In this document: piece by piece, positions 57,128 through 64,000 of the stretch
How the letters are laid out: the number at the start of each line of letters is the position of its first letter
Numbering within the stretch: position 1 is the first letter of the stretch
DNA from: Palleronia abyssalis
Lineage (GTDB): Bacteria > Pseudomonadota > Alphaproteobacteria > Rhodobacterales > Rhodobacteraceae
Assembly: GCF_900302445.1 (NCBI RefSeq)
Contig: NZ_ONZF01000010.1
Location: 62,001 to 126,000, forward strand
Reading direction: 5' to 3'
DNA length: 64,000 bases
Program-made: the position numbers and the translations under genes
Notes under the pieces: generated by a model
The model's database searches: none
What the model saw: the letters and a program-made list of their open reading frames with translations, nothing else
What the model was told of the DNA's origin: nothing

Positions 57128-58271
57128 CCTGCCTCATATCCTGGCACTTTGCCTGCTGCCAGGTCTCGCCTTGTCTCAAGGCGTGCCGACCAATGACAGT
57201 GGGCTGACCGCGCGTGACATCGTCGAGACAGGCGATCGCGAGGCAGACTTGGCTGTTCAGGCCGACAAGCTTGCAGTGCGCGAACTCATCGCCGAGATCG
57301 AACGGGAGCAGCTGGAAACCCTGCAACGCATCCTCGATGCCCAGACCAGCTTCGGCGGTCAGGGCTTGCCGGCTATGGTCTCGGGGCTGGAAAGCGGCAG
57401 CGGCGATCCCGACCGCTCGGTGGCAGCGGTCTATGGCACGGGCGAGATCGATCCCAATCCCGGCGGTGAACAGATGTTTGGGGATGCGTCTGAGACCATC
57501 GAGCAGCTCATCATCCGCGTGGCTCAGGAGACCAGCGGCTTTGCGGGTGTTGGCCGCGCAGGGCTCTCGCCCGTCCAGTGGCGCGCGTTGCTGCAAGCGC
57601 TGATCTGGCAGGAGAGCCGGTTTACGATTGGGGCACGGTCTCCCGTCGGCGCCTATGGTCTCACCCAGATCATGCCGGGCACGGCCAGCGATCTGGGCAT
57701 CAACCCGGAATATTACGACAGCCCCTACCTTCAGGTGCATGGCGGCGCGCGCTATCTCGCAACACAGCTCAACACCTTCGACGGCAATATCATCAATGCG
57801 CTCGCGGCCTATAACGCGGGACCCGGCCGGGTGTTCGAATATGGTGGCGTGCCGCCCTTTGCCGAAACCCAGCACTACGTGTCGGTCATCCCTGAACGCT
57901 ACAATCTCTATCTGAGCCGTATCGGCGGGATCGAAGCGCTCGGCACGATCGATCCCGCACTCTTGGCCAACGCAAACCTCTCGATCACGGGCCATGGGGC
58001 AGCGTTCTACGGCAACAATTCCCCAGCCGCGATCCGCCAAGCCGCGCTGCGCATCTCCGACATCGTCGAGCGGATTTCCGAGACAGAGGATGTGCATGAG
58101 AGCATCGCGCTCAACACCTATGCCCGCGCCGAACTCGTGCGCCTCGTCGCGGCCCGCATCCGGCTTCAGGCGGCACGCACCCGCGTTCTTTCCGCCGAGG
58201 AACTGGCCCAGGCCAGCGCCCGTATGGCCGAGGGCGCGTTCATGGACTTTACGATCAGGGAGATTGAATGA
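57117..58271 (+). CDS. Second lytic transglycosylase of the T4SS locus
   Basis: The 384-residue protein has a signal peptide (LPHILALCLLPGLALSQ) and a helical N-terminal region of about 140 residues. An SLT domain follows with Glu in LIWQESRFTIGARSPVGAYGLTQIMPGTASDLGINP and [23 protein letters not shown] helical C-terminal extension of about 100 residues ends it. TTG 57117 lies behind GGAGG in the 3' end of the lipoprotein gene. Two such enzymes in one T4SS operon are uncommon. Confidence 0.85.
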   Translation: MKSSLPHILALCLLPGLALSQGVPTNDSGLTARDIVETGDREADLAVQADKLAVRELIAEIEREQLETLQRILDAQTSFGGQGLPAMVSGLESGSGDPDRSVAAVYGTGEIDPNPGGEQMFGDASETIEQLIIRVAQETSGFAGVGRAGLSPVQWRALLQALIWQESRFTIGARSPVGAYGLTQIMPGTASDLGINPEYYDSPYLQVHGGARYLATQLNTFDGNIINALAAYNAGPGRVFEYGGVPPFAETQHYVSVIPERYNLYLSRIGGIEALGTIDPALLANANLSITGHGAAFYGNNSPAAIRQAALRISDIVERISETEDVHESIALNTYARAELVRLVAARIRLQAARTRVLSAEELAQASARMAEGAFMDFTIREIE

Positions 58272-59080
58272 TGGGACATATTCTCATGAAGACGGCCTTA
58301 GCCACGACTCTTGGGATTGGCCTGCATCTCTACACCCTGTCCCCTGCCGCAGCGCAGGGCGTGCCCGTCGTCGACACCCAGAATATCGCGCAAAACATCC
58401 AGCAGCTCCGGCAGATGATCGAAGACGAGATCCTGCAGAACGAGCAGCTGACGCAGCTCCGCGAACAGCTCGGCCTTCTCACGGATCAACTCGCGGAGCT
58501 GGAAAGAACCTATGAAGCGCTCACCCGACTTGCCGAGCTTCCCGAAATCATCCGGACGGAAATGGAAGACGAGTTGAACGGTCTACTCGACCAGGAGTTC
58601 GGGGACATCCTCGCCACGATTGAGGCGATCAAGACTGGGGATTTCTCGGGCCTCTCGGGCTCCGGCGCAGGCGAAATCGAAACCCAGATGGACCGGGTGC
58701 TGGCCGATCTCGGCTTCGATGAAGACACGCTCTCGGAAATGGCCACCAGCGGCAATCCCGGGGCCAACCGTGTGGCCACGCAGGCAACAACCGGCGCGCT
58801 CGTCTCAGCCGCCGCCCAGAACAGCTATGAAGATGCCGGCCAATCGCTCGAGCGGGTCGACCGCCTTGTCAGGCTCATCGACGACATGGAAGAGCTCAAG
58901 CAAAGCGTCGATCTCAACACGCGCGTGACAGCTGAATTGGCCATCGCCCTCGTGGCGATGTGGCAGCTGGAAGCGATTCAAACCGTGGGCGATGGCACCG
59001 GCGGCGTGATCGATGCCGCCACCATCGCCGAAGAGCAGCGCTTCATGGATTTCACCTTGCCAGACCTCCGGGCAGACTGA
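58268..59080 (+). CDS. virB5: VirB5/TrbJ-like T4SS protein
   Basis: The 270-residue exported protein has a signal peptide (ATTLGIGLHLYTLSPAAAQ) and long coiled-coil helices (QNIQQLRQMIEDEILQNEQLTQLREQLG; LAELERTYEALTRL), the layout of TrbJ/VirB5 minor pilus-tip proteins. The ATG overlaps the transglycosylase stop. Confidence 0.82.
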   Translation: MMGHILMKTALATTLGIGLHLYTLSPAAAQGVPVVDTQNIAQNIQQLRQMIEDEILQNEQLTQLREQLGLLTDQLAELERTYEALTRLAELPEIIRTEMEDELNGLLDQEFGDILATIEAIKTGDFSGLSGSGAGEIETQMDRVLADLGFDEDTLSEMATSGNPGANRVATQATTGALVSAAAQNSYEDAGQSLERVDRLVRLIDDMEELKQSVDLNTRVTAELAIALVAMWQLEAIQTVGDGTGGVIDAATIAEEQRFMDFTLPDLRAD

Positions 59081-59097
59081 TCGTGGGGGCATGACGG

Positions 59098-59751
59098 GTG
59101 GCGACTGAACTAGAAATCATCGAGGAAGAACTGGTCTATGGTGCCTTACGCCGCGAACGGCTCTGGCAACGCCTTGGCCTGATGGGCCTTGTCTTCGGTA
59201 TCATCGGCTGTCTGAGTGCCGCGGCTGTCTCGATCCTCGATGTCGACCCGCCCCCCGTCGTTGTCCCCTATGATCCCGCCACCGGCTTTGCACTCCCCGA
59301 GGCCTCGGTGGGCGCTTCCTCGGTGACCGCCAACCAGGCGATCATCGAGGCGGAGGTCTTCCGCTATGTGACCGACCGGGAGATCTACAATCAGCTCGAC
59401 AACGATCTGCGCATCCGCAGCGTCCTGCGCCGCTCGGACGGGGCCGCCGAGAGCGGGCTGCGCAAGATATGGAACAGCGCAAATGAGAACTATCCGCCGA
59501 CCGTCTATGGCCCCAATGCTCGGCTCGACGTGGAAATCCTCAGCATCAACCGGATCGGAACCAACCGCGCGACGGTGCGCCTGCGCAAGCGCCTGACGTC
59601 CATTAACGGAGCCCAGACCGGCCTCTTCACTGCGACGCTTCTCTTCGAGTTCCGCCCGGAGACCCGCCGCTCCATCGATGAGGTCTGGACCAACCCCTTC
59701 GGCTTCACCGTGCGCGAATATTCCATCCGCTCCGACAGATTGGAGAATTAG
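59098..59751 (+). CDS. virB8: VirB8-like inner membrane scaffold
   Basis: The 217-residue protein has a short cytoplasmic start, one helix (LGLMGLVFGIIGCLSAAAVSIL), and a VirB8-type periplasmic domain (NQAIIEAEVFRYVTDREIYN; RLDVEILSINRIGTNRATVRLRKR; NPFGFTVREYSIRSD). GTG start, 17 bases after virB5. Confidence 0.92.
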   Translation: MATELEIIEEELVYGALRRERLWQRLGLMGLVFGIIGCLSAAAVSILDVDPPPVVVPYDPATGFALPEASVGASSVTANQAIIEAEVFRYVTDREIYNQLDNDLRIRSVLRRSDGAAESGLRKIWNSANENYPPTVYGPNARLDVEILSINRIGTNRATVRLRKRLTSINGAQTGLFTATLLFEFRPETRRSIDEVWTNPFGFTVREYSIRSDRLEN

Positions 59752-59752
59752 T

Positions 59753-60448
59753 TTGATCAATAAGTTCTTTGTTGCTGCCATATTTGTTTTGCTGCCTGCC
59801 CTTGCCTTTGCCGAAGCGATCCCGCGCGGTGGTCCAAATGACAGCCGCGTGCGGCTGGCAACATATCAAGAAGGTCAGGTCTACCGCCTCAGCGTCTCGC
59901 TCACCCATGTCACCACCATCGAGTTTGGTGAGGGCGAAAGCATCCGCTCGATTATCGCGGGCGACACGGAAGGGTTTGAGATCGATGGCGTGCCCGGCGG
60001 TCAGGCATTTGCAATCAAGCCCGTTGCGCGCGGTGTCCATACCAATGTGACGGTCTACACGAACAGGCGAAGCTACTATTTCAACGTCGAGGAGGTCCGC
60101 AGTCCGACCTTCTATGTGGTGCAGTTCCGCTACCCTGACGACGCTGCGCGCCCGACCCGGGCCATCGCGGCCCAAGCGCCGAACTACAACTACGGTGCCA
60201 GCGCGCGGACCGAATTTACGCCAACCCGCATCTGGGATGACGGGACGTTCACGTATTTCGCTTTTCCAAGAAACGCACCTGTGCCAGCAATCTTCCGCTA
60301 CGCGGGCGGCCGTGAACGCACGGTCAACACGCAAACCCCTGAAGACGGCGTGATCCGCGTCAGCGGCGTGAACCGCCAATGGATCCTGCGACTTGGCGAA
60401 GAGGTGGTCTGCATCGAGGCGATCCCGCCCGCGGAGGCCACCTCATGA
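59753..60448 (+). CDS. virB9: VirB9-like outer core protein
   Basis: The 231-residue protein has a signal peptide (FFVAAIFVLLPALAFAEA) and the VirB9 domains: RLATYQEGQVYRLSVSLTHVTTIEFGEGE near the start and TPTRIWDDGTFTYFAFP with GVNRQWILRLGEE near the end. The start is a TTG one base after the virB8 stop, behind TTGGAGA. It overlaps virB10. Confidence 0.93.
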   Translation: MINKFFVAAIFVLLPALAFAEAIPRGGPNDSRVRLATYQEGQVYRLSVSLTHVTTIEFGEGESIRSIIAGDTEGFEIDGVPGGQAFAIKPVARGVHTNVTVYTNRRSYYFNVEEVRSPTFYVVQFRYPDDAARPTRAIAAQAPNYNYGASARTEFTPTRIWDDGTFTYFAFPRNAPVPAIFRYAGGRERTVNTQTPEDGVIRVSGVNRQWILRLGEEVVCIEAIPPAEATS

Positions 60449-61824
60449 GCGATACTGAGAACACCGAGCTGGAAAAACGCCTCGCCGCCCTTGAGAAAGG
60501 CAGTGCCCGCGCCCCCATGGCGGCGCAGCGCCGGTCGCCCCTTCTCGCGCTGATCGTGGTCCTCGTCATCGGCGCAGGTGGTGCCCTGCTCTATCTCCTC
60601 TCACAGCCCGACGAAGAGGAAGCCTTGCCGACGGCCACCCCGGACGTCTTTCAAAACGAGGGGGACGGCTTTGGCGCTATCGAGACCTTGCCCCCGCCCG
60701 AGCCCGAGGTTGTGTTCGTCGGACCAGACCCCGTCGAGCCCAACGCGGAGCTTCTGGCGCGGATCACCGCGCTGCAGGCTCAGATCGAGGAATTACGCAA
60801 CGCCCCCGAACCGGTCGTCGAGGAAGACACCGCCGCCGCAGAGGCGATCGACGCGCTGACCGCTCAGATCGCGGCGCTGCAAGCCGCCTCGGAAGCCGCA
60901 CAGCAACGATTCCAGGACGAACTGACGGCGCGGGATCGCAGCCTTGAGCAATTGCGCATGGATCTGGAACTGGCCCAACTCGAGGCCAGCCGACCCCAGC
61001 CCGCCCCAGCGGGCCCCACGGAGGATGAGCTGCGCGCACGCGAAGAAGAGCGACTGCGCCGCGAGGAAGAAGCCCGGCGCATGGCCGAGCTGGAGCGCCG
61101 CGCCGCGGAGGAACGCGCCTTCCAGGAGCGGCGCATCGCCTCGCCCACCATCGCGTTTGGCGGCACGTCCGGAGCGAATGAAACGGCTCTGACCGAACGC
61201 ACCTTCGGCGAGGTGACGGATTTCGTGCTGAACGATGCGTTGCCCTCCACCGTGACGCAGGCCGAGGTGATCGCCAATCCCTCCAACACCATCGTGCAGG
61301 GCACCATGATCCAGGCCGTCATGGAAACAGCCCTTGACAGCTCCCTGCCCGGCCAGACCCGTGCCGTGGTGTCCGAGGATGTCTACAGCGTCGATGGCGT
61401 GCGCCTCTTGATCCCCCGCGGATCGCGTCTCATCGGGCGTTACCGCGCGGGCGTCGATATCGCGCAGCGCCGCGTCACCATCGCCTGGGATCGGATCATC
61501 CTGCCCGCGGGCCAAACCGTGCAGATCAGCTCCTTCGGAGGTGATGAACTGGGCCGCTCCGGCATCACCGGTTTCGTAGACACGCGCTTTGCCGAGCGTT
61601 TCGGGTCGGCCGCCCTGATCTCGCTGATTTCCGCCGCGCCAAGTGCCGCCGTTTCCGAGGTCCAGGATGAGACTGCCGCCGACGTTCTCGAAGACGTTGG
61701 CGATGATCTGGCAGATGCCACGGACAGCGTCATTGGTGATTACCTCTCCATCGGCCCCGTCATCTATGTCGACCAAGGCGCACGCGTCACGGTCATGGTC
61801 GATCGCGATCTGGAGATATTCTGA
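60445..61824 (+). CDS. virB10: VirB10-like channel protein
   Basis: The 459-residue protein has one N-terminal helix (LLALIVVLVIGAGGALLYLL), a Pro/Glu-rich stretch, a long charged coiled coil (residues about 110-245) and the C-terminal TrbI domain (VIQGTMIQAVMETALDSSLPGQTRAVVSEDVYSVDGVRLLIPRGSRLIGRY). It spans both membranes. The ATG overlaps the virB9 stop. Confidence 0.94.
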   Translation: MSDTENTELEKRLAALEKGSARAPMAAQRRSPLLALIVVLVIGAGGALLYLLSQPDEEEALPTATPDVFQNEGDGFGAIETLPPPEPEVVFVGPDPVEPNAELLARITALQAQIEELRNAPEPVVEEDTAAAEAIDALTAQIAALQAASEAAQQRFQDELTARDRSLEQLRMDLELAQLEASRPQPAPAGPTEDELRAREEERLRREEEARRMAELERRAAEERAFQERRIASPTIAFGGTSGANETALTERTFGEVTDFVLNDALPSTVTQAEVIANPSNTIVQGTMIQAVMETALDSSLPGQTRAVVSEDVYSVDGVRLLIPRGSRLIGRYRAGVDIAQRRVTIAWDRIILPAGQTVQISSFGGDELGRSGITGFVDTRFAERFGSAALISLISAAPSAAVSEVQDETAADVLEDVGDDLADATDSVIGDYLSIGPVIYVDQGARVTVMVDRDLEIF

Positions 61825-61828
61825 GCCC

Positions 61829-62815
61829 ATGTCGCTGAGCTATCTCGAAACCTCGCTCGACCGGATCGACGCCGCCGCTCGCGACGATGTCATCGAGATC
61901 TGCATCAACCCTGATGGCACCTGCTGGGGCGAATTCCAGGGCGATCACTTCATGCGCGCGCTGGACCAGAGGCTGACGGGCGTTCAGGTCAGGGACCTCG
62001 GCAACCAGATCGCCTCTTCGGCCAATACAACGATGAGCAAGGACCGCCCCATCGTCTCGGTCTCGATCACCTACAAGGGGCGCCCGATCCGCGCACAGGT
62101 CATCACCCCGCCCACAGTGCTCTCGGCCATGTCGATCAGCCTGCGGTTCTTCTCAAGCCTGCCACTCGAGGGCATTGCGCTCGATTTTCTCTATGGCAAA
62201 GAGCGCAAGCTCGAAGACCTGCGCGTGGAAAAGAAGCGCGCCTTGCGCGCCGTGGTGGCCGCGGGTTTGATCGATGATGCGCTTGCCTTCTGCGTCGAGA
62301 ACAAACTCAACATGATCGTCTCGGGTGGCACCTCCACCGGCAAGACCGTCGCCGCGCGCAAGATCCTCTCCCACGTACCGGCCGAGGAACGCATCGTGAC
62401 CATCGAAGAAGCGGCCGAGCTTTTACCGACCCAGCCAAATGCCGTGACCCTCATCGCCAATCGTGACGCGGAATTCCAGACCGCCGATGTGCTTCTCACC
62501 GCCACCCTGCGCATGCGCCCCGATCGGATCATCCTGGGCGAGGTGCGCGGCAAGGAGGCCATGACCTTTCTGGAAGCCATCAACACCGGCCATGGCGGGT
62601 CCATGACCACGCTGCATGCCGAATCCCCGCAACTCGCCGTGCAGCGGCTCGCGATCGCGGCACTCAAGACCGAGATCCCGATGACCTATGCCGACATGAT
62701 CCAGTACATCGAAAATTCCATCGATGTGATCATCCAGGCCGGTCGCCACGACGGCAAGCGCGGCATCACCGAATTCTACCTCCCCGGCGCAACTGAGATT
62801 GGAATTTCCCCATGA
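61829..62815 (+). CDS. virB11: VirB11 T4SS ATPase
   Basis: The 328-residue hexameric ATPase has Walker A SGGTSTGKT near residue 165, the Asp box TIEEAAELL, Walker B RPDRIILGEVRGKEA and the His box NTGHGGSMTTLHAES. It drives pilus biogenesis and substrate transfer. ATG 61829 follows the virB10 stop by four bases. Confidence 0.95.
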   Translation: MSLSYLETSLDRIDAAARDDVIEICINPDGTCWGEFQGDHFMRALDQRLTGVQVRDLGNQIASSANTTMSKDRPIVSVSITYKGRPIRAQVITPPTVLSAMSISLRFFSSLPLEGIALDFLYGKERKLEDLRVEKKRALRAVVAAGLIDDALAFCVENKLNMIVSGGTSTGKTVAARKILSHVPAEERIVTIEEAAELLPTQPNAVTLIANRDAEFQTADVLLTATLRMRPDRIILGEVRGKEAMTFLEAINTGHGGSMTTLHAESPQLAVQRLAIAALKTEIPMTYADMIQYIENSIDVIIQAGRHDGKRGITEFYLPGATEIGISP

Positions 62816-63006
62816 AGACGTTTGAATACAATATCCTGTCCTTTCCCATGACCCGCAAGACCAGCCTCTCCGACATGCAGGCCAGCCTGAACGAGAAGGG
62901 CGCAGACGGGTGGGAGGTGGTGTCGATCAGCACTTCGGAATTCGCCAATATCGGGCACACCGTTTTCCTGAAGCGCGAAACCACACCCGCTGGAGCCACG
63001 GCATGA
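62812..63006 (+). CDS. DUF4177-like small protein
   Basis: The 64-residue protein (KTFEYNILSFPM; SLNEKGADGWEVVSISTSEF; HTVFLKRE) matches the short DUF4177 beta-alpha-beta pattern with its GADGWE turn. The ATG overlaps the virB11 stop and its stop overlaps the next start. Its role in the T4SS is unknown. Confidence 0.75.
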   Translation: MKTFEYNILSFPMTRKTSLSDMQASLNEKGADGWEVVSISTSEFANIGHTVFLKRETTPAGATA

Positions 63007-63416
63007 GGCAGGCGGGCTGTACCCTCGTACTGACCGCGCTGGTCTTGGGCCTGACGTCGGCACCCGGCTTCGCTGAGCGCAATCTCGTGCCGACCCTCGA
63101 TCGCCGCTTCGATGTCTGTCCGGACCGCCCCGCTGAACTCAGCTGGATGCAAGAAATCCCCTTGCGCCAAGCCTATCAGCGCGTGCTGGTCCAAGACATC
63201 TACCGTGCCCAAAACCTTGAGCGCATCGTCGAGACTGGCAGCTGCGATTGCGAGATCCGGTTCCCGTCCTGGGACGATGCCGAGGCGATGTTTCGCGAGG
63301 TCCACGCGAGTGACGAACGATGGGAGATGCTGCAGGCCTCGGACGCTTACAACCGCCGCGCCAACGCCGCCCGCCCTGCCGCCAAGGCCATCTGTGAAGC
63401 CGCGGGCAATTGGTAA
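63003..63416 (+). CDS. Exported Cys-containing protein of unknown function
   Basis: The 137-residue protein has a signal peptide (GCTLVLTALVLGLTSAPGFA) and a mature part with paired Cys (RFDVCPDRP; ETGSCDCEIRFPSWDDAEAMF; AICEAAG). It lies between virB11 and virB6 with overlapping ends, so it is an accessory periplasmic component of the T4SS. No family recognised. Confidence 0.7.
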   Translation: MRQAGCTLVLTALVLGLTSAPGFAERNLVPTLDRRFDVCPDRPAELSWMQEIPLRQAYQRVLVQDIYRAQNLERIVETGSCDCEIRFPSWDDAEAMFREVHASDERWEMLQASDAYNRRANAARPAAKAICEAAGNW

Positions 63417-63428
63417 GGCTGATCCCCG

Positions 63429-64000
63429 ATGAGCGTCGTCACCTATTTCGTTGAAACTTCCCAGGGCTACCTCGACACCGCCGCGGAATCCCAGTTCGGG
63501 TCCGTCGCTGCGACCGTGGGCACACTTTTGGTTGTGGGTACAACATTGGTGGTGATCCTCGTCTTCCTGAACATGATCTACCAATACAAGGCGATGGACG
63601 GCAGAACGGCCTTTTGGCTGGCAGTCAAGATCGGCCTCATCGGGATATTCGCGACCAACTGGGTGCAGTTCAACGCGCTCTCATCTGCCATCCTGGCCGG
63701 CATCGACAGCATTGCGGGCGCGCTTGTAGCCTCGGTCGGTGGCGGCACCCCGGGTCCCTCTGGGACCTTTGCCGAAGAGTTTGACCGGCTGATCGCGGAA
63801 CTCGGCGACTACCTCAATGCAGCCGGATCAGAGCTGAACTGGATGGCCGGGGCCATGCTCGACATCGTCGGGGTGCTTCTGCTCTCGATACTCGGCGGGC
63901 TGGCCGCTTTCATCCTCGTGGCCTCTCGACTGATGATCGCACTCCTGATTGGGATCGCTCCGGTGATGATCTTCCTCACCCTCTTCGAAGTGACCAAGGA
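63429..64000 (+). CDS. virB6: VirB6/TrbL-like polytopic protein, 5' part
   Basis: The frame from ATG 63429 runs to the window end (190 codons). It encodes SVVTYFVETSQGYLDTAA, then hydrophobic helices (GTLLVVGTTLVVILVFLNMIYQYKAMDG; AVKIGLIGIFATNWVQF; MLDIVGVLLLSILGGLAAFILVASRLMIALLIGIAPVMIF). This is the VirB6/TrbL pattern, including the periplasmic loop and the IGIAPVMI segment. It is cut by the window edge. Confidence 0.88.
   Translation, partial: MSVVTYFVETSQGYLDTAAESQFGSVAATVGTLLVVGTTLVVILVFLNMIYQYKAMDGRTAFWLAVKIGLIGIFATNWVQFNALSSAILAGIDSIAGALVASVGGGTPGPSGTFAEEFDRLIAELGDYLNAAGSELNWMAGAMLDIVGVLLLSILGGLAAFILVASRLMIALLIGIAPVMIFLTLFEVTK

Overview
The window reads as accessory DNA of an alphaproteobacterium, most likely a Rhodobacterales member. 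The grounds are the high G+C content, a cytochrome c maturation block ccmF-G-H-I, a two-cysteine SqrR/BigR-type persulfide sensor, and a VirB-type secretion locus built from tightly overlapping genes with many GTG and TTG starts. I saw no rRNA, tRNA or CRISPR array. The right end carries most of a conjugation-type type IV secretion system (T4SS), so a plasmid, chromid or integrative element is likely. Genus and replicon type are inference.

Layout. 1-3.5 kb: copper-type genes (two cupredoxins, an ABC-exporter membrane protein without ATPase domain, an OmpR-type regulator and the stump of its kinase). 3.48-6.98 kb: a compact TniA-TniB-TniQ transposon whose right flank is the tail of a PCu(A)C copper chaperone gene, so its two flanks come from different genes. 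7-10.3 kb: SCO-like protein, membrane protein, CcdA, methyltransferase, cation transporter. 10.3-14 kb: a CYP152-type P450 and a TRAP permease pair without a binding protein. 13.6-16.5 kb: a CmtR-like regulator divergent from a cation transporter plus lspA, then a frameshifted IS5-family element. 16.5-22.4 kb: SqrR/BigR-type regulator divergent from a sulfur operon (two YeeE/YedE half-transporters, persulfide dioxygenase, rhodanese, SulP) ending in a multicopper oxidase. 22.5-27.2 kb: a decayed cation-transporter pseudogene, two L,D-transpeptidases and a Zn/Cd/Pb-type P1B ATPase. 27.2-32.1 kb: a PhnCDE-like transporter with a large di-heme protein, divergent from an MntR-type regulator across a palindrome. 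32.2-39.8 kb: one eleven-gene minus-strand operon (SCO, DsbB, DsbA with an in-frame stop, PCu(A)C, SCO, M23 peptidase, DUF411, ZIP, LspA, Lnt, small membrane protein). 40.4-46.8 kb: ccmFGHI and a DsbD/ScsB-type reductase. 47-50.6 kb: MerR-type metal sensor, two CDF transporters, a transglutaminase-like protein and a SpoIIAA-like protein. 50.7-64 kb: small regulators and the VirB-type T4SS, cut by the window end inside virB6.

How it works together. The strongest thread is a repeated MerR-type promoter (TTGAA[C/G], 19-bp spacer containing a CTNNAG...CTGTAG-like dyad). I find it seven times: before the P1B ATPase, the first L,D-transpeptidase, the eleven-gene operon, the ccm operon, the transglutaminase-CDF operon, a truncated SCO copy, and the merR gene itself. 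The MerR protein has the cysteine pattern of Zn/Cd/Pb sensors. I infer one metal-responsive regulon that couples divalent metal efflux to envelope upkeep (lipoprotein maturation, murein enzymes, disulfide and cytochrome c biogenesis). A Mn/Fe-type circuit (MntR) and a persulfide circuit lie beside it. Pseudogenes, a truncated promoter-gene duplication and two mobile elements show that the island has been assembled and reshuffled.
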